Shown one piece after another: positions 46,708 to 57,434 of a stretch of 64,000 bases of DNA (position 1 is its first letter; each line of letters opens with the position of its first letter). The notes beneath the pieces are model-generated. The model was not told the origin of the DNA. It saw only the letters and a list, made by a program, of their open reading frames with translations, and did no database searches. Source of the DNA: Leptodontidium sp. MPI-SDFR-AT-0119 (Eukaryota > Ascomycota > Leotiomycetes > Helotiales > Leptodontidiaceae); assembly GCA_020726505.1 (NCBI GenBank), contig JAHLEZ010000010.1:930001-994000 (forward strand). The letters run 5' to 3'. The translations under genes were made by a program, and so were the position numbers.

Positions 46708-49700
46708 TTAGTAGACCTCGAGAACATATCTCAGATCCTCCTTCAACCGCTCAATCTCCTTCCTCGGATCGACCTTCTTGCCAATAGACTTAGCATCTCG
46801 GGCAATAGCCTCCTCCAGCACCTCAGTAACATCAGGAACAGGCCATGTGGGTCCGCAGAGGTAGAAAGCACCTTCCTCCTTGATGTATGCCTTGATGATG
46901 TCACTGATCGTTTGTCGCATGCGGTCCTGGATGTAGATCTTCTGGGGCTGATCACGAGAGAAGGCTCGGCCGAGGAGAGTGATAACACCAGCATCTTGGT
47001 AGGCTTCCCATTCCTCGCCGTACAGGTACTCCTCGCGCTGGTGGCGGGAGCCCATGTACAACAGAATGGCACCGATTTCCTTGCCTTGTGCTTTTTGCAG
47101 AGCACGGTATTGGACGAAGGCGCGGAAGGGAGCAAGACCTGTTCCGAGACCAGCCATGATGAGAGGTGCGGTATCCTTGACGGGGAGCTTCATCACGGAT
47201 GGCTTGACAGATGCAGTGACTTTGGCGCCGATAGGAAGTTGGCTCAGATAGCGGGTGGCTTGACCAAAGCGGTCGCGACCCTTGGTGTCTACCCAGTTGA
47301 CGACGACGATCATAAGAGCGACGGTTGTGGGGCCGACCATTTGACTGGAGGCGATGGAGTACTCTCGTCTCTTCATTGGAGAGACGATCTGAGCGATGTC
47401 GTGGAAGCTAGGGTGGGCGGACGTGAACTCGAGAAGGATGTCGGCGTAGGTGATTGTATCAACCTCTGCGCGACGCTTGAATTCATTGGCTCCCTCTGGA
47501 CCACCGAGAGTAAGGAGCTCCTTCTTCTCGTTCTCGTCAGTGGCGAATTCTGCGAGGGCTTCGTAGAATTTCTTAGGTGGCTTTCCGAAGATATCGATGT
47601 TCTGGACGAGGGATTGGAAGATAGTTCTGGTGTCCAGAACAGTTGGATCCTCTCTGGATGGGACCTCGACAACGTCTTCCTCATTCAGGCCATAGAATTT
47701 CATGAACTCGATGACATCCTCGACATCGTTCTCAGCATGAATACCAAGAGCTTCGCCAATGTTGTACTTAAGACCTGAGGCACCCAAATCAAACTCGATG
47801 TGGAAGATGTTACGATCGTATGTTAGCGGCGTTAGACGGCGGTTCTCCTGGACGGTGATTTCGTAGGTCTTGGTTGACAAATCTGGTCTAAGAGCAGTCT
47901 TGGTGCCATAGGCCTCCTTGAAAGCAAGCCCCTTGGCAACAGATTGCCAGTTCTTGAGGAACGCAGGTGGCTCCTTGTCTTCCTTTGCAAAGCCCGTAAA
48001 GCTGCTGGAAGTAATGGTTCGTGGGAGATCTGGCACCTCTGCATCAACCTCAACCTCAGCCCAGGACTCTGGAATCTCGACTTGGCGAAGAGTCTTTTCT
48101 AGATTAGTAGCAACTTCATTTAAGAGATCCGAAGTGCCATTGATAGCTGCAAGCTTCTCATATCCGGTCTCGAAGAGTTCAAGACGAGCAACTTTCAGGA
48201 ATGCCAACTCGGTGACCAGAGTTGCAACGGCAGAATCCTTTTCAACAGCAGGTGATTGAGTTGAATCCAAAACAAACAAGGAAATGCTTCGGAACTTGAT
48301 GTCATTTCGTACAGAAGCTGACAACTTCTTCTCCAAATCCTCATCCTTGACTCCGGGAAGCGAGAGAATAAGAGATCCGCCGGTCTTGATGTTCTTGACA
48401 ATAGCAAGTTCCTTCAGAAGCTTCTCCTCACCAACAACTGCAACATCAGCCTCTTCAATTGGATAGAATGAGTCGACGGATTTCTTGGATGTTCGAATGT
48501 CGGTTCTCACTGTGCCACCTTGCACCAGGTTGTCATGTGTCTGACTAAGTACAACATTGCTAGCAGAATCTCCCGACAGCAACTTGCTAATAGCAACAGG
48601 TGCGGTCGAGGCTGCGGAGTCTTGAACATCCCAGAATGTGTATTGCTCAGTTTGAGCAGTGTTGAGCAACTCAATATGCGCAGTTTCATCGAGCGATTTG
48701 ATAGCGAACTTTCGGAAGTAGCTGGCCATGGAGCTTGGCGTCAACGTCTCGGCTCGGGAATACTTCAAGTCAACAACAGCAGGTGGAGCCCTCCACTTGT
48801 CCGAAAACACAGTTGCAGCCAGGACATCTTCGTAGAGGTTCGAGTGTGCAGATTCGTCGGTCACAGCAGTCTGGTCCAGGACTTGACCAAGAACGGCGAT
48901 GGTTGAAACAGAGGCTGGGAGCACCTTCAAGAAAGACTCCTCGGAAAATGGCCTGTATACTCGAACGGTAACAACACCAACATTGGTGCCCTCCGCGGTT
49001 AGCTTCTCTGCGACTTGACCGGCTAGAGAGCTTTCCACGCTTCCAAAAACGACCAGAACCGTCTCGGCTGCATTGCTTCCACGGTACTCAAAAAGTCCGT
49101 AAGCAGTTCCAAGCTCGTTGTTGAATGCATCCAGGACATGGGCAGCTTTTGTTTCGGCATCAGCTCTCTTGCTGACTTTCGCAACTTCCTTCAAAACGTT
49201 CTTGTATGCATTATTCAGACCCGATTGGTTGAGAACATCAATGACTCGCAAAGTGTCACGTCCAACGTTGACGCCATCATAAATGTGGATAGTTGGAAGA
49301 ACTGTCGCTAAGATGGTTGAGAAAAGCGACATGTGCTGAGCTTCATACGGAGATGAACTAGAAACAAGACCGAGTCCCAATTCTTCTGCAACAGTTAATG
49401 CAGTCGCATAGTCCGTAACAAGTCCACGGGCTGCGCTAGGAGCGTAATCAACTGCCGCAACATGTGCGACAAATGGGTTTGCGACCGAGTATAACAGAGA
49501 GAGCTGGTCCAAAGTAGAACGCAGGTTGTGCAAGCTCGAAGATGAAGCTAGGAGAGATTGTGGGATGTGTCTCTTGGCCAGATCAAAATCTTTCGAGAAC
49601 ATATATCCCAAGGCGAAAGAGCCTGCCCCCGAACGGGTTTGCAAACTCGCAACTTCCGTGGTGTATCCATTCGCATTGGCGGTACTAGAAGCAGACCAGG

Positions 49701-49986
49701 CCTTCACAGCAACATCCAAATCGAAGGACTCGGGGGAGTGAGAGAAGATCTTGTCGGAGAGCGCGTATGCGACCTGTTGAACTAAGGTTTGCGCTGTAAG
49801 ATAGGTAGGCCCGCTGATCGAGGAGTATGCAATTGGCTGGCCAAAGGGCAGACTCGAAGACTTTTGAGTAAATTGGGGAAAGGTCGAGGAATCGTCATCG
49901 CTTGAGTTCCAGATGCTCGCAAGAACATCGCCGCCCGCGGGTGTCTGCAATTGCACGTCAAAATAGCTCTTTGGTTGTAACTTCAT
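46708..49986 (-). CDS. MET10: Sulfite reductase (NADPH) flavoprotein alpha component
   Basis: Single exon, 1092 residues, close to the usual size of fungal Met10. The N-terminal half resembles the pyruvate:flavodoxin-oxidoreductase-like region of Met10 (for example GSVESSLAGQVAEKL and DVLAATVFSDKW). The FAD domain starts near residue 710 (YEITVQENRRLTPLTYDRNIFHIEF) and includes the FAD-binding RREYSIASS. The NADPH domain follows with GLGTGLAPFRAF, YMGSRHQREEYLY and FYLCGP, and the end YVLEVY supplies the C-terminal aromatic residue that stacks on FAD (family knowledge). With the siroheme beta subunit it reduces sulfite to sulfide in the cytosol. It lies about 6.5 kb from the MET22-type gene of the same pathway. 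A long antisense frame opposite its 3' third is a codon-usage shadow. Confidence 0.95.
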   Translation of the reverse strand: MKLQPKSYFDVQLQTPAGGDVLASIWNSSDDDSSTFPQFTQKSSSLPFGQPIAYSSISGPTYLTAQTLVQQVAYALSDKIFSHSPESFDLDVAVKAWSASSTANANGYTTEVASLQTRSGAGSFALGYMFSKDFDLAKRHIPQSLLASSSSLHNLRSTLDQLSLLYSVANPFVAHVAAVDYAPSAARGLVTDYATALTVAEELGLGLVSSSSPYEAQHMSLFSTILATVLPTIHIYDGVNVGRDTLRVIDVLNQSGLNNAYKNVLKEVAKVSKRADAETKAAHVLDAFNNELGTAYGLFEYRGSNAAETVLVVFGSVESSLAGQVAEKLTAEGTNVGVVTVRVYRPFSEESFLKVLPASVSTIAVLGQVLDQTAVTDESAHSNLYEDVLAATVFSDKWRAPPAVVDLKYSRAETLTPSSMASYFRKFAIKSLDETAHIELLNTAQTEQYTFWDVQDSAASTAPVAISKLLSGDSASNVVLSQTHDNLVQGGTVRTDIRTSKKSVDSFYPIEEADVAVVGEEKLLKELAIVKNIKTGGSLILSLPGVKDEDLEKKLSASVRNDIKFRSISLFVLDSTQSPAVEKDSAVATLVTELAFLKVARLELFETGYEKLAAINGTSDLLNEVATNLEKTLRQVEIPESWAEVEVDAEVPDLPRTITSSSFTGFAKEDKEPPAFLKNWQSVAKGLAFKEAYGTKTALRPDLSTKTYEITVQENRRLTPLTYDRNIFHIEFDLGASGLKYNIGEALGIHAENDVEDVIEFMKFYGLNEEDVVEVPSREDPTVLDTRTIFQSLVQNIDIFGKPPKKFYEALAEFATDENEKKELLTLGGPEGANEFKRRAEVDTITYADILLEFTSAHPSFHDIAQIVSPMKRREYSIASSQMVGPTTVALMIVVVNWVDTKGRDRFGQATRYLSQLPIGAKVTASVKPSVMKLPVKDTAPLIMAGLGTGLAPFRAFVQYRALQKAQGKEIGAILLYMGSRHQREEYLYGEEWEAYQDAGVITLLGRAFSRDQPQKIYIQDRMRQTISDIIKAYIKEEGAFYLCGPTWPVPDVTEVLEEAIARDAKSIGKKVDPRKEIERLKEDLRYVLEVY

Positions 49987-50040
49987 TGTGAGGTGTAGTT
50001 GTTATTTACCTGGGTTTTCTTGGTGGCTTCAAGTCCAGAG

Positions 50041-50050
50041 ATGGCATCAG
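50041..50050. promoter_or_regulatory. Possible CYS3/MetR-type binding site upstream of MET10
   Basis: ATGGCATCAG matches 9 of 10 positions of the Neurospora CYS3 consensus ATGRYRYCAT and lies about 55 bp upstream of the MET10 start. A 9/10 match to a degenerate site is weak evidence on its own. Confidence 0.25.
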
Positions 50051-51567
50051 TCGCCTTGCGTTTCATCCCCCGACTAGGGGACAAATCCAAATCCATTGGT
50101 TCACCCATGTTGACCTGCGCTTTGACAGGGTCCAAAAAACAACTGAGTCAAAAGTATATGTTTATGCGACTCAATCGCTTTGAGTTCAGAGCGACTCGGG
50201 GTGAGTTGGACGTTTGTTCAGAGGTGGGGAGAAAAAAGTGAAGAGAGCGGCAAAATCAACATCTTACCAATTCACCTGAGAAGAGAAACTTAGCCTGAGT
50301 TAGTTTAGCGTCCAATAGAGCAAACAACTCTCATTCCAACTGTGGACATCGGATAGTATATTAGTCATTGATGGGAGGTCCAGAACAAAGCAGAAAGCGC
50401 GCCAGATTTGGGCCAAAGGTGAAAAGCTTTGGAGCACGAGAAAGCACGCCTTCATCCTGGTAATGACAACATCGGCAAAACGGGTGAAAGAGCTCCGTTT
50501 GAGTTTCGTCGGACCGACCTCGGAGAGTTCGGGATGATCATGTGACTGTACTCGACACCTGGGTATTTCAGCCGGGGGGCTCAAGCGAGAGAGAAATCCT
50601 CCAGGTTCACTGTTTATGAGCACATCATCCTCTTCTTCCAGTTGCAGTTCGCTTCAAGACGGCCATTTCACGTAAGTCCATGACGGCTTGATGATACCGG
50701 CCACGTACTATGCATTTTCGTTCCTAGAAGCTTTTGATATGTTATTATTGTCAATGCTGGGTTACCCGAGAATCGTCAGGTATTGCTTCTTTTCAAGTAC
50801 CTTACGTACCTACTCTGTTGTTGAAATACTTCAGCGACATCTGGAACTGATTAGGCCTGAGAATTCTTTTCCCTATACCGTAAAAGTGACTCCTCTAAAC
50901 CAAAATTCGGTGGATATGATTTCAACCAACTTGGATTTTTGTCTTCATTTAGATTGCGAGCAATCTGGCAAGGAGTTTGGAGGTTTTGTCGTTGGCAGGC
51001 AACGCTCGTTTTATTTCGTCACATGTTCATTTCGGGACATCAGACGCAGGAAAATACCGGAGTTGCGGATACTTGGTATCGGCAGTTCACCATGGTCGTC
51101 CATAGTTTCCAATTTGAGAAGTTGCTAAATCCTCCTTTTCTTTGCGTGGCAGTGTTCTCTTGACATCGGGAGGCTCGTGAGTTGGAGAGAGCAAGGCCTC
51201 GTCGTTGATGATGCTGGCAAACCTTGGCCGGGTATTCTAACTTCGTAAGAGCAAGAGATGGCTTGGGGAAGAGTAGGGTGGTAATTTAATAGAAGAAATG
51301 TTGCAATGAATGAATGGTTATCTTTATCTTTGCCTGTGGCTTCCGCACCATTGTCAAATATTTCCTGTCTTCGGATGCTTCAATATCAAAGTCCACAAAG
51401 TTTGTCAAGTGGTTCAGAGATGGCGTAACCAAATTCTCAGTATCTTACTCGAGTAGGTTGACTTCAGTAGTGTACACTCGTATCATCTCGATCTGCTACT
51501 GTTGCTGCCAATGCTTCAATTCTGAAATGAATAGTGAACAAGAGATAGATGCACATAAAAGTTAGTC

Positions 51568-51623
51568 TGCGAGGTGCGATTTGCGAGGTGCGAGGTGCGA
51601 TGTGCGATATACGATGTGCGAGA
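51568..51623. repeat. 7-bp minisatellite, eight units
   Basis: Eight consecutive 7-nt units of the form TGCGAKK (TGCGAGG, TGCGATT, TGCGATG, TACGATG and so on) with no gaps, 56 nt in all. Confidence 0.9.
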
Positions 51624-52183
51624 TATCCACATAGATTACTGTACCACCATGTACTTGAATTCACAGAAAGAACAAGAAAATTTCTCCAGGCCTCAGAGCC
51701 TGTAACCCAGTGCCTTCGGGTACGCTTCTCAGGGCATCAGCTTGGAACTAGGGAACAGCAGGTCGCTACGGCCGTAAATTACAAAGCCGAGGGTGGCTTT
51801 GTTCAGAAACAGCCAACTTCGAGGGCCAGGGGCTTGACTTGCAGTAAATCCGATGAATACATCTTCTCTGAAGGGAAAGGAGGAACAGTTCTCAATCTCT
51901 CCGACTCTGCAAACCTGTGATTGAGTACTTTCTGTATTGGCAGCTGTTGTAAGAAGTCAGGAAACCACCGATCGATTATTCCACCAGCCCGGGAGAGCGA
52001 TAAATTAGTACAAAACTCGTCGGATTCGCAGTTAACAAACGGTGCAAGAGCAATTTAAGCGCATTATTTAAACCTAAGTCCGAAAAAGTAACAAAGTTGT
52101 GAAGTTGGATTGCTCCGTCGTAGGCTGCTCCCGCACGCAAGCTAGAGCTAGCGGAAAAGCTCACTGCCCTGATCCAGGCTCGA

Positions 52184-52217
52184 GAATTCGAAGAATGTAT
52201 ATATATACTTTCTAGAA
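52184..52217 (+). promoter_or_regulatory. TATA-like box with heat-shock-element-like motifs, FMP52 promoter
   Basis: GAATTCGAAGAA (52184-52195), TATATATATA (52198-52207) and TTCTAGAA (52210-52217) lie about 100-130 bp upstream of the FMP52 ATG. The GAA/TTC arrangement resembles the nGAAnnTTCn units bound by Hsf1, though spacing is imperfect. Confidence 0.35.
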
Positions 52218-52314
52218 TTATTCCCAGCTCCCATTTCCCACTCAACACACTTCTACAGATCAACATCATACACACATCCAAACCACATTCAAACCAGTCA
52301 AAGAATTCCCCACG

Positions 52315-53058
52315 ATGGCATCTACAGCTGTAGTCGGCTCAACCGGCATGGTCGTATGTGCTACCTAGCGTTTCTGACATGCGCAACCTGCTAACGTCTT
52401 ACTACAGGGCTCATACATCCTCTCCACCCTCATCTCAATGCCCTCAGTCAGCACCGTATACGCCATAGCCCGCCGTCAGCCAGCCAGCACGGATGCGAAG
52501 TTGAAGCCATTGGTGAACAAGGAAACATCGCATTGGGCCGCTTCAATCACCAACGTTACCCCACCACCTGCCATCTTCTTCAGCGCCTTGGGTACCACAA
52601 GGGCGGCTGCGGGTGGCATCGAAGCTCAGCGCAAGATCGATCTCGACCTGAATGTCGAAGTTGCGAAGGCTGCCAAAGCTGCTGGTGTCAAGGTCTACGT
52701 CTTGATCTCATCCGCACAAGCGAGCTCGAAGTCCATGTTTCCATACGCGAAGATGAAGGGGGAATTGGAGGATTCTATCAAGGCGATCGACTTCGAGCAT
52801 ACTGTTATTATCAGACCAGGTCTGCTGGCTGGGGCAAGAGGTGAAAGCAGACCAGCAGAGGCTATTTTGAGAGGTATCGCCAACTGTCTGGGCTCTGTTG
52901 CCAACGTATTGAAGGATCCATGGGCTCAGGACGCTGAGGTCGTTAGCAATGCAGCTATCAGTGCATCTCTACAAGCCTTGGAGGGTGGTAAGCCCAAGGT
53001 CTGGGAGATCAACCAGTCAGAGATCGTAAGACTGGGACGAACCGAGTGGAAGGCTTAG
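52315..53058 (+). CDS. FMP52: Fmp52-type NAD(P)-binding protein of the mitochondrial outer membrane
   Basis: Two exons (52315-52353, 52408-53058) give 229 residues, as in yeast Fmp52 (231). The N-terminal Rossmann motif VVGSTGMVGSYIL is split by the intron. Other family marks are IFFSALGTTRAAAGG, YVLISSAQASS, MFPYAKMKGELE (Tyr-x3-Lys of extended SDRs), and TVIIRPGLLAGAR. It is an atypical SDR related to HTATIP2/TIP30 and was found in yeast mitochondrial outer membrane; its reaction is not known. The start ATG follows CCACG, a normal context. Confidence 0.94.
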
Positions 53059-54560
53059 ATAATCTTTCTTTCCATGTTTCTCGCTGCGGATATCATCTGG
53101 GATCTGGGTGTTTTGGGGATTTAGGCAGTGGTGTGGGAATCTTGTTACGGTAATTCGGTGCTTCCCTCTAGTAATGTACAGTACAACATCATTGCTTCTC
53201 ATTCCTACAGTGTTCATACAATATTGTTGCTTCATACCTTTCTTGCCTTATTTCTACTTCCTCCATCACTCTGCTTCTTCTCAACTCCTTTCTCAGCACC
53301 TTACTCTGTCTCCTCTCTCTGCTTCGATATCTCCGAGTTGGCGGGAGATACATCCAGTGGATTACCAGAATCCTAGTTCCAAAGTTAACGAGTATTCCAG
53401 GAGCCAACCACAGAAGCGCGCGACCTACCTCATTGCCTTTTCTGGCTTTCTTCTTCTCTTATTGTGGTCCTGTGTTCCAACCTTCACCCCGAGCTTCATA
53501 AAATCATCATGGATGGTACGGCCGAATGTTCACTTAGTTCTGTGTCAGATCATCGACACTCGTTGCTTTTTCACTTCGAATGCCAACTAGAATCCTGCCC
53601 CCAATGTCCTGGAACTTCATCCTGGCCTGGGCATCCTCCATGTGGAGAAAGGCTTCATTAGCGTCCTGTCAAGTTTTAAGCTTAAAAGTTAGGAAGCTCC
53701 CCGTCAGCCAATCAGCGAAGTTCATTATTCTCCCTGCCTCATCGCTTTTGATGAAGCATCGGCAACTTTTGAGAATGGCATGTTGCCGGTCTGAAGTGGC
53801 AAAGCTCTGTACTTCAACGCCGTGAATCTAATCTGGTGGGATCCTTCATTCATGAGCCTAAGACACAGTCTCTTCGATCCAGACAAGTAGAATCGCACAA
53901 CGAGGTAATGCAACACTTTTTACAGCTAAGCAAGAAGAGGAAGAAACTAATCTTAGGCAGGTCCATGGCATAAAAGTTCAATTCTGTGTAGCGTACACTT
54001 ATTAGAAACCAGCTCTCGGCCCAGATGGCGGGCGCGGCTTCGGCGTCGGCTTGCATCCAATGTGACGAACCGGTACTCATGCATGGGACTCCAAATTGAT
54101 ACCTTACAGATGATACATGACTGCTGCAGGCGTTCCCTTTAGGATCTACGTCTGCAAGCAATGCCTGCCAGCTCGGTTCCGGTAATGAGGTGAGTGGAAG
54201 AATCCACACATGCAAGCTCGGAGCTTGTCCAATGACAGTGCCGTAGATCAAACATTCTAACAGAAAACCTCCAGCCATCAAAGAAGTCTTACGATTGTCT
54301 ATATTGCTCGACCAGTACCAAAGCAGCGATTTTGGTACGACCACACTCTTAAAAACCGCTACAGGCTTCCAGCAAATGGGAACCGAGAGCCCCCACATCT
54401 AGACTGTGGCTATTAGTTTGCAGAGCAACCCGCGTTGTTGGTTTCCAACTTTTCGGTGTAACAGCCAACCCTTTTGGTATGTATCAGCTACAGTGCATCA
54501 CGCTATATAATTCTTGTGTTCCCAAACTTTCTAAGAGAACATCTGTTTCCTCAAATCTAC
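53059..54560. other. 1.5-kb region without a supported gene
   Basis: It holds overlapping frames in several phases. The longest is a minus-strand frame of 182 codons (54398-53850) that starts with ATG, is rich in Trp, Cys and Leu and has no motif I know. It may be chance or an orphan gene, so I leave it unannotated. Confidence 0.4.
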
Positions 54561-55181
54561 ATGTCGAGGGATACTCAAACAATCATTCCAATGGACTCTC
54601 TGGAATCTTTCTCGCTCTTTCCTCTCCTTAGCCCGGAGCTGCGATTACAGATCTGGCAAGAAGCTCTCCTGGTCCCACGTCTGGTGTTTGTTTGGAAACA
54701 CAATTCCAGATGTTCAAATCTCATCCAGCGATCAGTAGCATCACCTCTCCTCTGTGTCAACCGTGAGTCACGCAACGAAGCGCTCAGAGCCTATTCGCCT
54801 CCCATTTCCTATCCACCTTCACAGGAGAAGCTGGTCTACATCGGTCCAGGGACAGATATTGTGTACATCGCAGGCATAGACGGTGAACGTAGGGCGTTCA
54901 AAAACGTCACCTGGACGTGCGACTTCCTCTCCCAGGGCCTCCACTCCGAGCACCCATCCTTCGCACCGCTACGCAGGCTGGCAGTCGATGAGGAGTTCTT
55001 GCAGCAGACGCCCTTCCTGCAGTTCAATAAGATGCCGTACAGCGTGTGGAAGCTCATCATTTCGGATCTGCAGGATTTGGAGGAGTTGATTGTCGTCAGG
55101 CGGGAGACCGAGCAGTCACGGACTGTAAGCGAGGTGGAAGTAAAGCTTGCTCAGGCAAGGGAGAAGTTCTTGATCTTTTAG
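54561..55181 (+). CDS. 2EXR domain-containing protein
   Basis: Single exon, 206 residues if the ATG at 54561 is used (a second candidate is at 54591, MDSLESFS). The first 75 residues match the fungal 2EXR domain: FPLLSPELRLQIWQEAL, a core PRLVFVWKHN and PLLCVNRESRNEALRAY. The rest (DIVYIAGIDGE, HPSFAPLRRLAVDEEF, LQDLEELIVVRRE) is the usual C-terminal alpha/beta region of these proteins. 2EXR proteins are numerous in leotiomycetes and other Pezizomycotina; no biochemical role is established. The small size and simple structure match intact relatives, so I see no sign of truncation. Confidence 0.85.
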   Translation: MSRDTQTIIPMDSLESFSLFPLLSPELRLQIWQEALLVPRLVFVWKHNSRCSNLIQRSVASPLLCVNRESRNEALRAYSPPISYPPSQEKLVYIGPGTDIVYIAGIDGERRAFKNVTWTCDFLSQGLHSEHPSFAPLRRLAVDEEFLQQTPFLQFNKMPYSVWKLIISDLQDLEELIVVRRETEQSRTVSEVEVKLAQAREKFLIF

Positions 55182-55945
55182 GGGGACATGTGTGCAGATG
55201 AGCCAGAGATACAGGTATTGATGAAGTGGCGTATGCCTCTGGTCAGGATCTTGACCCCGGAAGAGCTTGTCGCGATTTGTTGGGTGTAGTCTTTTGAACG
55301 AGTGGTAGCGTCTCGGCTAAAAAAAAACATTGCCTCCAAAACAAAACAGAAAAAAAAAAAATTCACATCTCCTAACCATGCAACAAATACAATTAATAGA
55401 ACAACAAGCCAAAAATCTGCAAAAAGAATCAGATCACCAGAAAGTGATCTTTTTCTCTGTGAACAGGGGTAGCTAACAAGGCTCTTCTTTGTAGATGTGA
55501 TTATTTCCAATCAGTAGGAATGTTTCCATCCCGTTGCTCTACACGTCAGAACCATGATAGGCTATAATTCGGTAACCTGCACGATTTAACCCATTACGAC
55601 ACCGCCAGAACATAGTTCTGATGGCTGGTTGATATTGAATTGATTATTTAGCTAATTATACGGTAGAGTAGTTTTGCAATTTATTTACGCGGGTCCACTC
55701 CGGCTGTCTCCAAACAAACGAGAGAATGGATTGAAATGGAAGGGTCCACTACTAACATGAATCTACTAATCAAACAATATATATCAATTTCGACGCTCCG
55801 ATCATCAATGGGTATTCGACAATTGGATGCTTCTTGAGTTTTTGGGGTATGATTCTTTTTCAACTACCGCCATTCTCGCTAAATGCACGATTGTCTTGTA
55901 TATTTACAGTCGAATGCAACTTCACAGGCGACATTTGGTAGACCT
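55182..55945. other. Convergent 3' region
   Basis: 764 bp between the 2EXR stop and the M43 protease stop, AT-rich with short A tracts near 55320-55360. No gene seen. Confidence 0.5.
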
Positions 55946-56871
55946 TTACACACCAGCACGAAGCTGCGCAAAGGAGTCGTGCATGCGCTCACTTTGTCCG
56001 AGAGTAAATTCCGTTGTACTACGATGCATGTCAACAACCACCTCAAGCGGTCTCGTGGGGAAGAGACTCACCAGCCATCATCCGAATAGTCCATATAATT
56101 ATGTATCGGATCCAGACCATCCTCAGTTGGACAGCTATCCCTCCCAACCGGACATCCAGTACTCGCCGAAGCCTGTGGCGGCGTATCCATCACGCCGTCC
56201 CCATAAATCGAGCATCGGCCTTGGAAGGTATGCAGCAATCCAAACCAATGGCCCACCTCGTGGATAGCCGTATGGCCCAACCATTTCGGATCATCGCTAC
56301 CTGGCATAGTATCTGCATGGATTTGGCATCCATCACGGTAGAAGAACTCATCGCCGGGCGTGACGAATGCTGGGAGTGGACAGATCCCTTGGATGCCGGA
56401 GGGGAGATCGGTGTAGAAGTAGACGTTTAGAGAGGCGTAGGAGCCTTGACGGGTGCGCTTCATATGGGCGAACCACTGCTCGAAGAGTTCCTCGCCCATG
56501 GTTCCATCTTCAGTGTAGAAGCCAGTCCCAGTGAGGTCATCCACTATCCGCGAGGTGTTGCGCAGAAGTAGATGGATGCCGTAAGGGGTGTAGGCATTTT
56601 GCAGCACCTGAAATTGGTCTGCCACACGTTGATCGGTAACTTTGCCGGCATTGGCGACAGTACTAGCAATGTGGAAGTAAACATCAACGGTAATGTTCTG
56701 GGTCTGCCTTGGGAATAGTCTCTTGTTGATGTTGCGCTTGAGAGGTTGAACGGGAATGAGGGAAAGAAACTCAGGGGAGGGGTCTGGTGTGAGACATTTA
56801 GCTGGAGATTCCGAAGCGAGTGAGAAACCCAGGAAGGCCCCCGCTACGACGGCCAATTGAATCAACTTCAT
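55946..56871 (-). CDS. Secreted M43 (pappalysin-type) zinc metalloprotease
   Basis: Two exons (56871-56072, 56018-55946) give 290 residues. The first ATG in frame is at 56871 (MKLIQLAVVAGAFLGFSLA), a clear signal peptide. A propeptide-like segment ends near KRLFPR. The extended zinc site HEVGHWFGLLH lies near residues 204-214, with the third ligand His, followed by the Met-turn HNYMDYSDDGC. Conserved Cys (GICPLPAF, DGCQIH, GRCSIYGDG, STGCPVGRDSCP) suit disulfides in a secreted protein. The last intron removes an apparent early stop after DDGW; the second exon then restores the family's usual ending (TTEFTLGQSERM). It would act outside the cell as an endopeptidase. Related fungal genes are often induced during growth on protein or in hosts. 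Confidence 0.92.
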
Positions 56872-57434
56872 ATTCAAATGTCAACAGAACATACAAAAAT
56901 GCTTCGACTGCAGATTTAAGAAGTGGCTTGCATTCTATCCTATTTATATTGGATCTGTCGCTTCAATCTTGGTAGATCCCTTCGGAGAGCGAATATCTGC
57001 CGGCTGGGCATCTGAACAAATGCTTTCACGCGACCCCAAGTGAGGAAGGTCTGTAGCGAGAAAATATCTTGGCTTCGTATTGAGCAGGGTCAGGGTAGTT
57101 CAAGCCAGACTAGCTGTAATCCCGTAGAATTAGGCACTGTAAGTATAGACATCAAGCCAATTATAGTGGTAAAGTGGGTTATTTATTGAATCAAAAGATA
57201 GGCCGTATAAAGGGAAGGGACAGGAAGCGGGAAGTTTCGAAACGCATTGATTTTTGCTCAATGACATAAACAGACATATTGCAATCCTGGGTTGAAAATT
57301 ATTAATGGCAGAGTTTCTAAACTCAAATCCTTAACATTGGCTCGTTGCTCTGTATGCTTGTTTTATTAGCTGCTTACTAGATGCTTGATTTTATATGTAG
57401 TGTGGAGACGACTCCGGCAGGGTCGGTCAACTCA
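56872..57434. other. Gene-free stretch
   Basis: 563 bp: the promoter of the M43 gene and the 3' flank of the next gene. No feature seen. Confidence 0.5.

Larger units (their letters stand above)
49987..52314. other. 2.3-kb region without a supported gene (MET10 / FMP52 divergent promoters)
   Basis: It contains the MET10 5' flank, small frames of up to 146 codons with no recognisable motif (for example 50688-51128), a 7-bp minisatellite and the FMP52 promoter. I do not support a gene here. Confidence 0.45.

Noticed and set aside
46675..47778. Long plus-strand ORF (367 codons) opposite MET10
   Set aside because: It lies wholly antisense to a highly conserved flavoprotein region, has no domain of its own and mirrors MET10 codon bias.
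50688..51128. Plus-strand ORF of 146 codons
   Set aside because: No domain, no splice partners and no good start context; treated as chance.
53850..54398. Minus-strand ORF of 182 codons starting with ATG
   Set aside because: No recognised motif, unusual Trp/Cys-rich composition and overlapping frames on the other strand. Kept as a possible orphan only.
56872..56877. M43 protease start at 56877
   Set aside because: That codon is TTG; the first ATG is at 56871 and begins a clear signal peptide.
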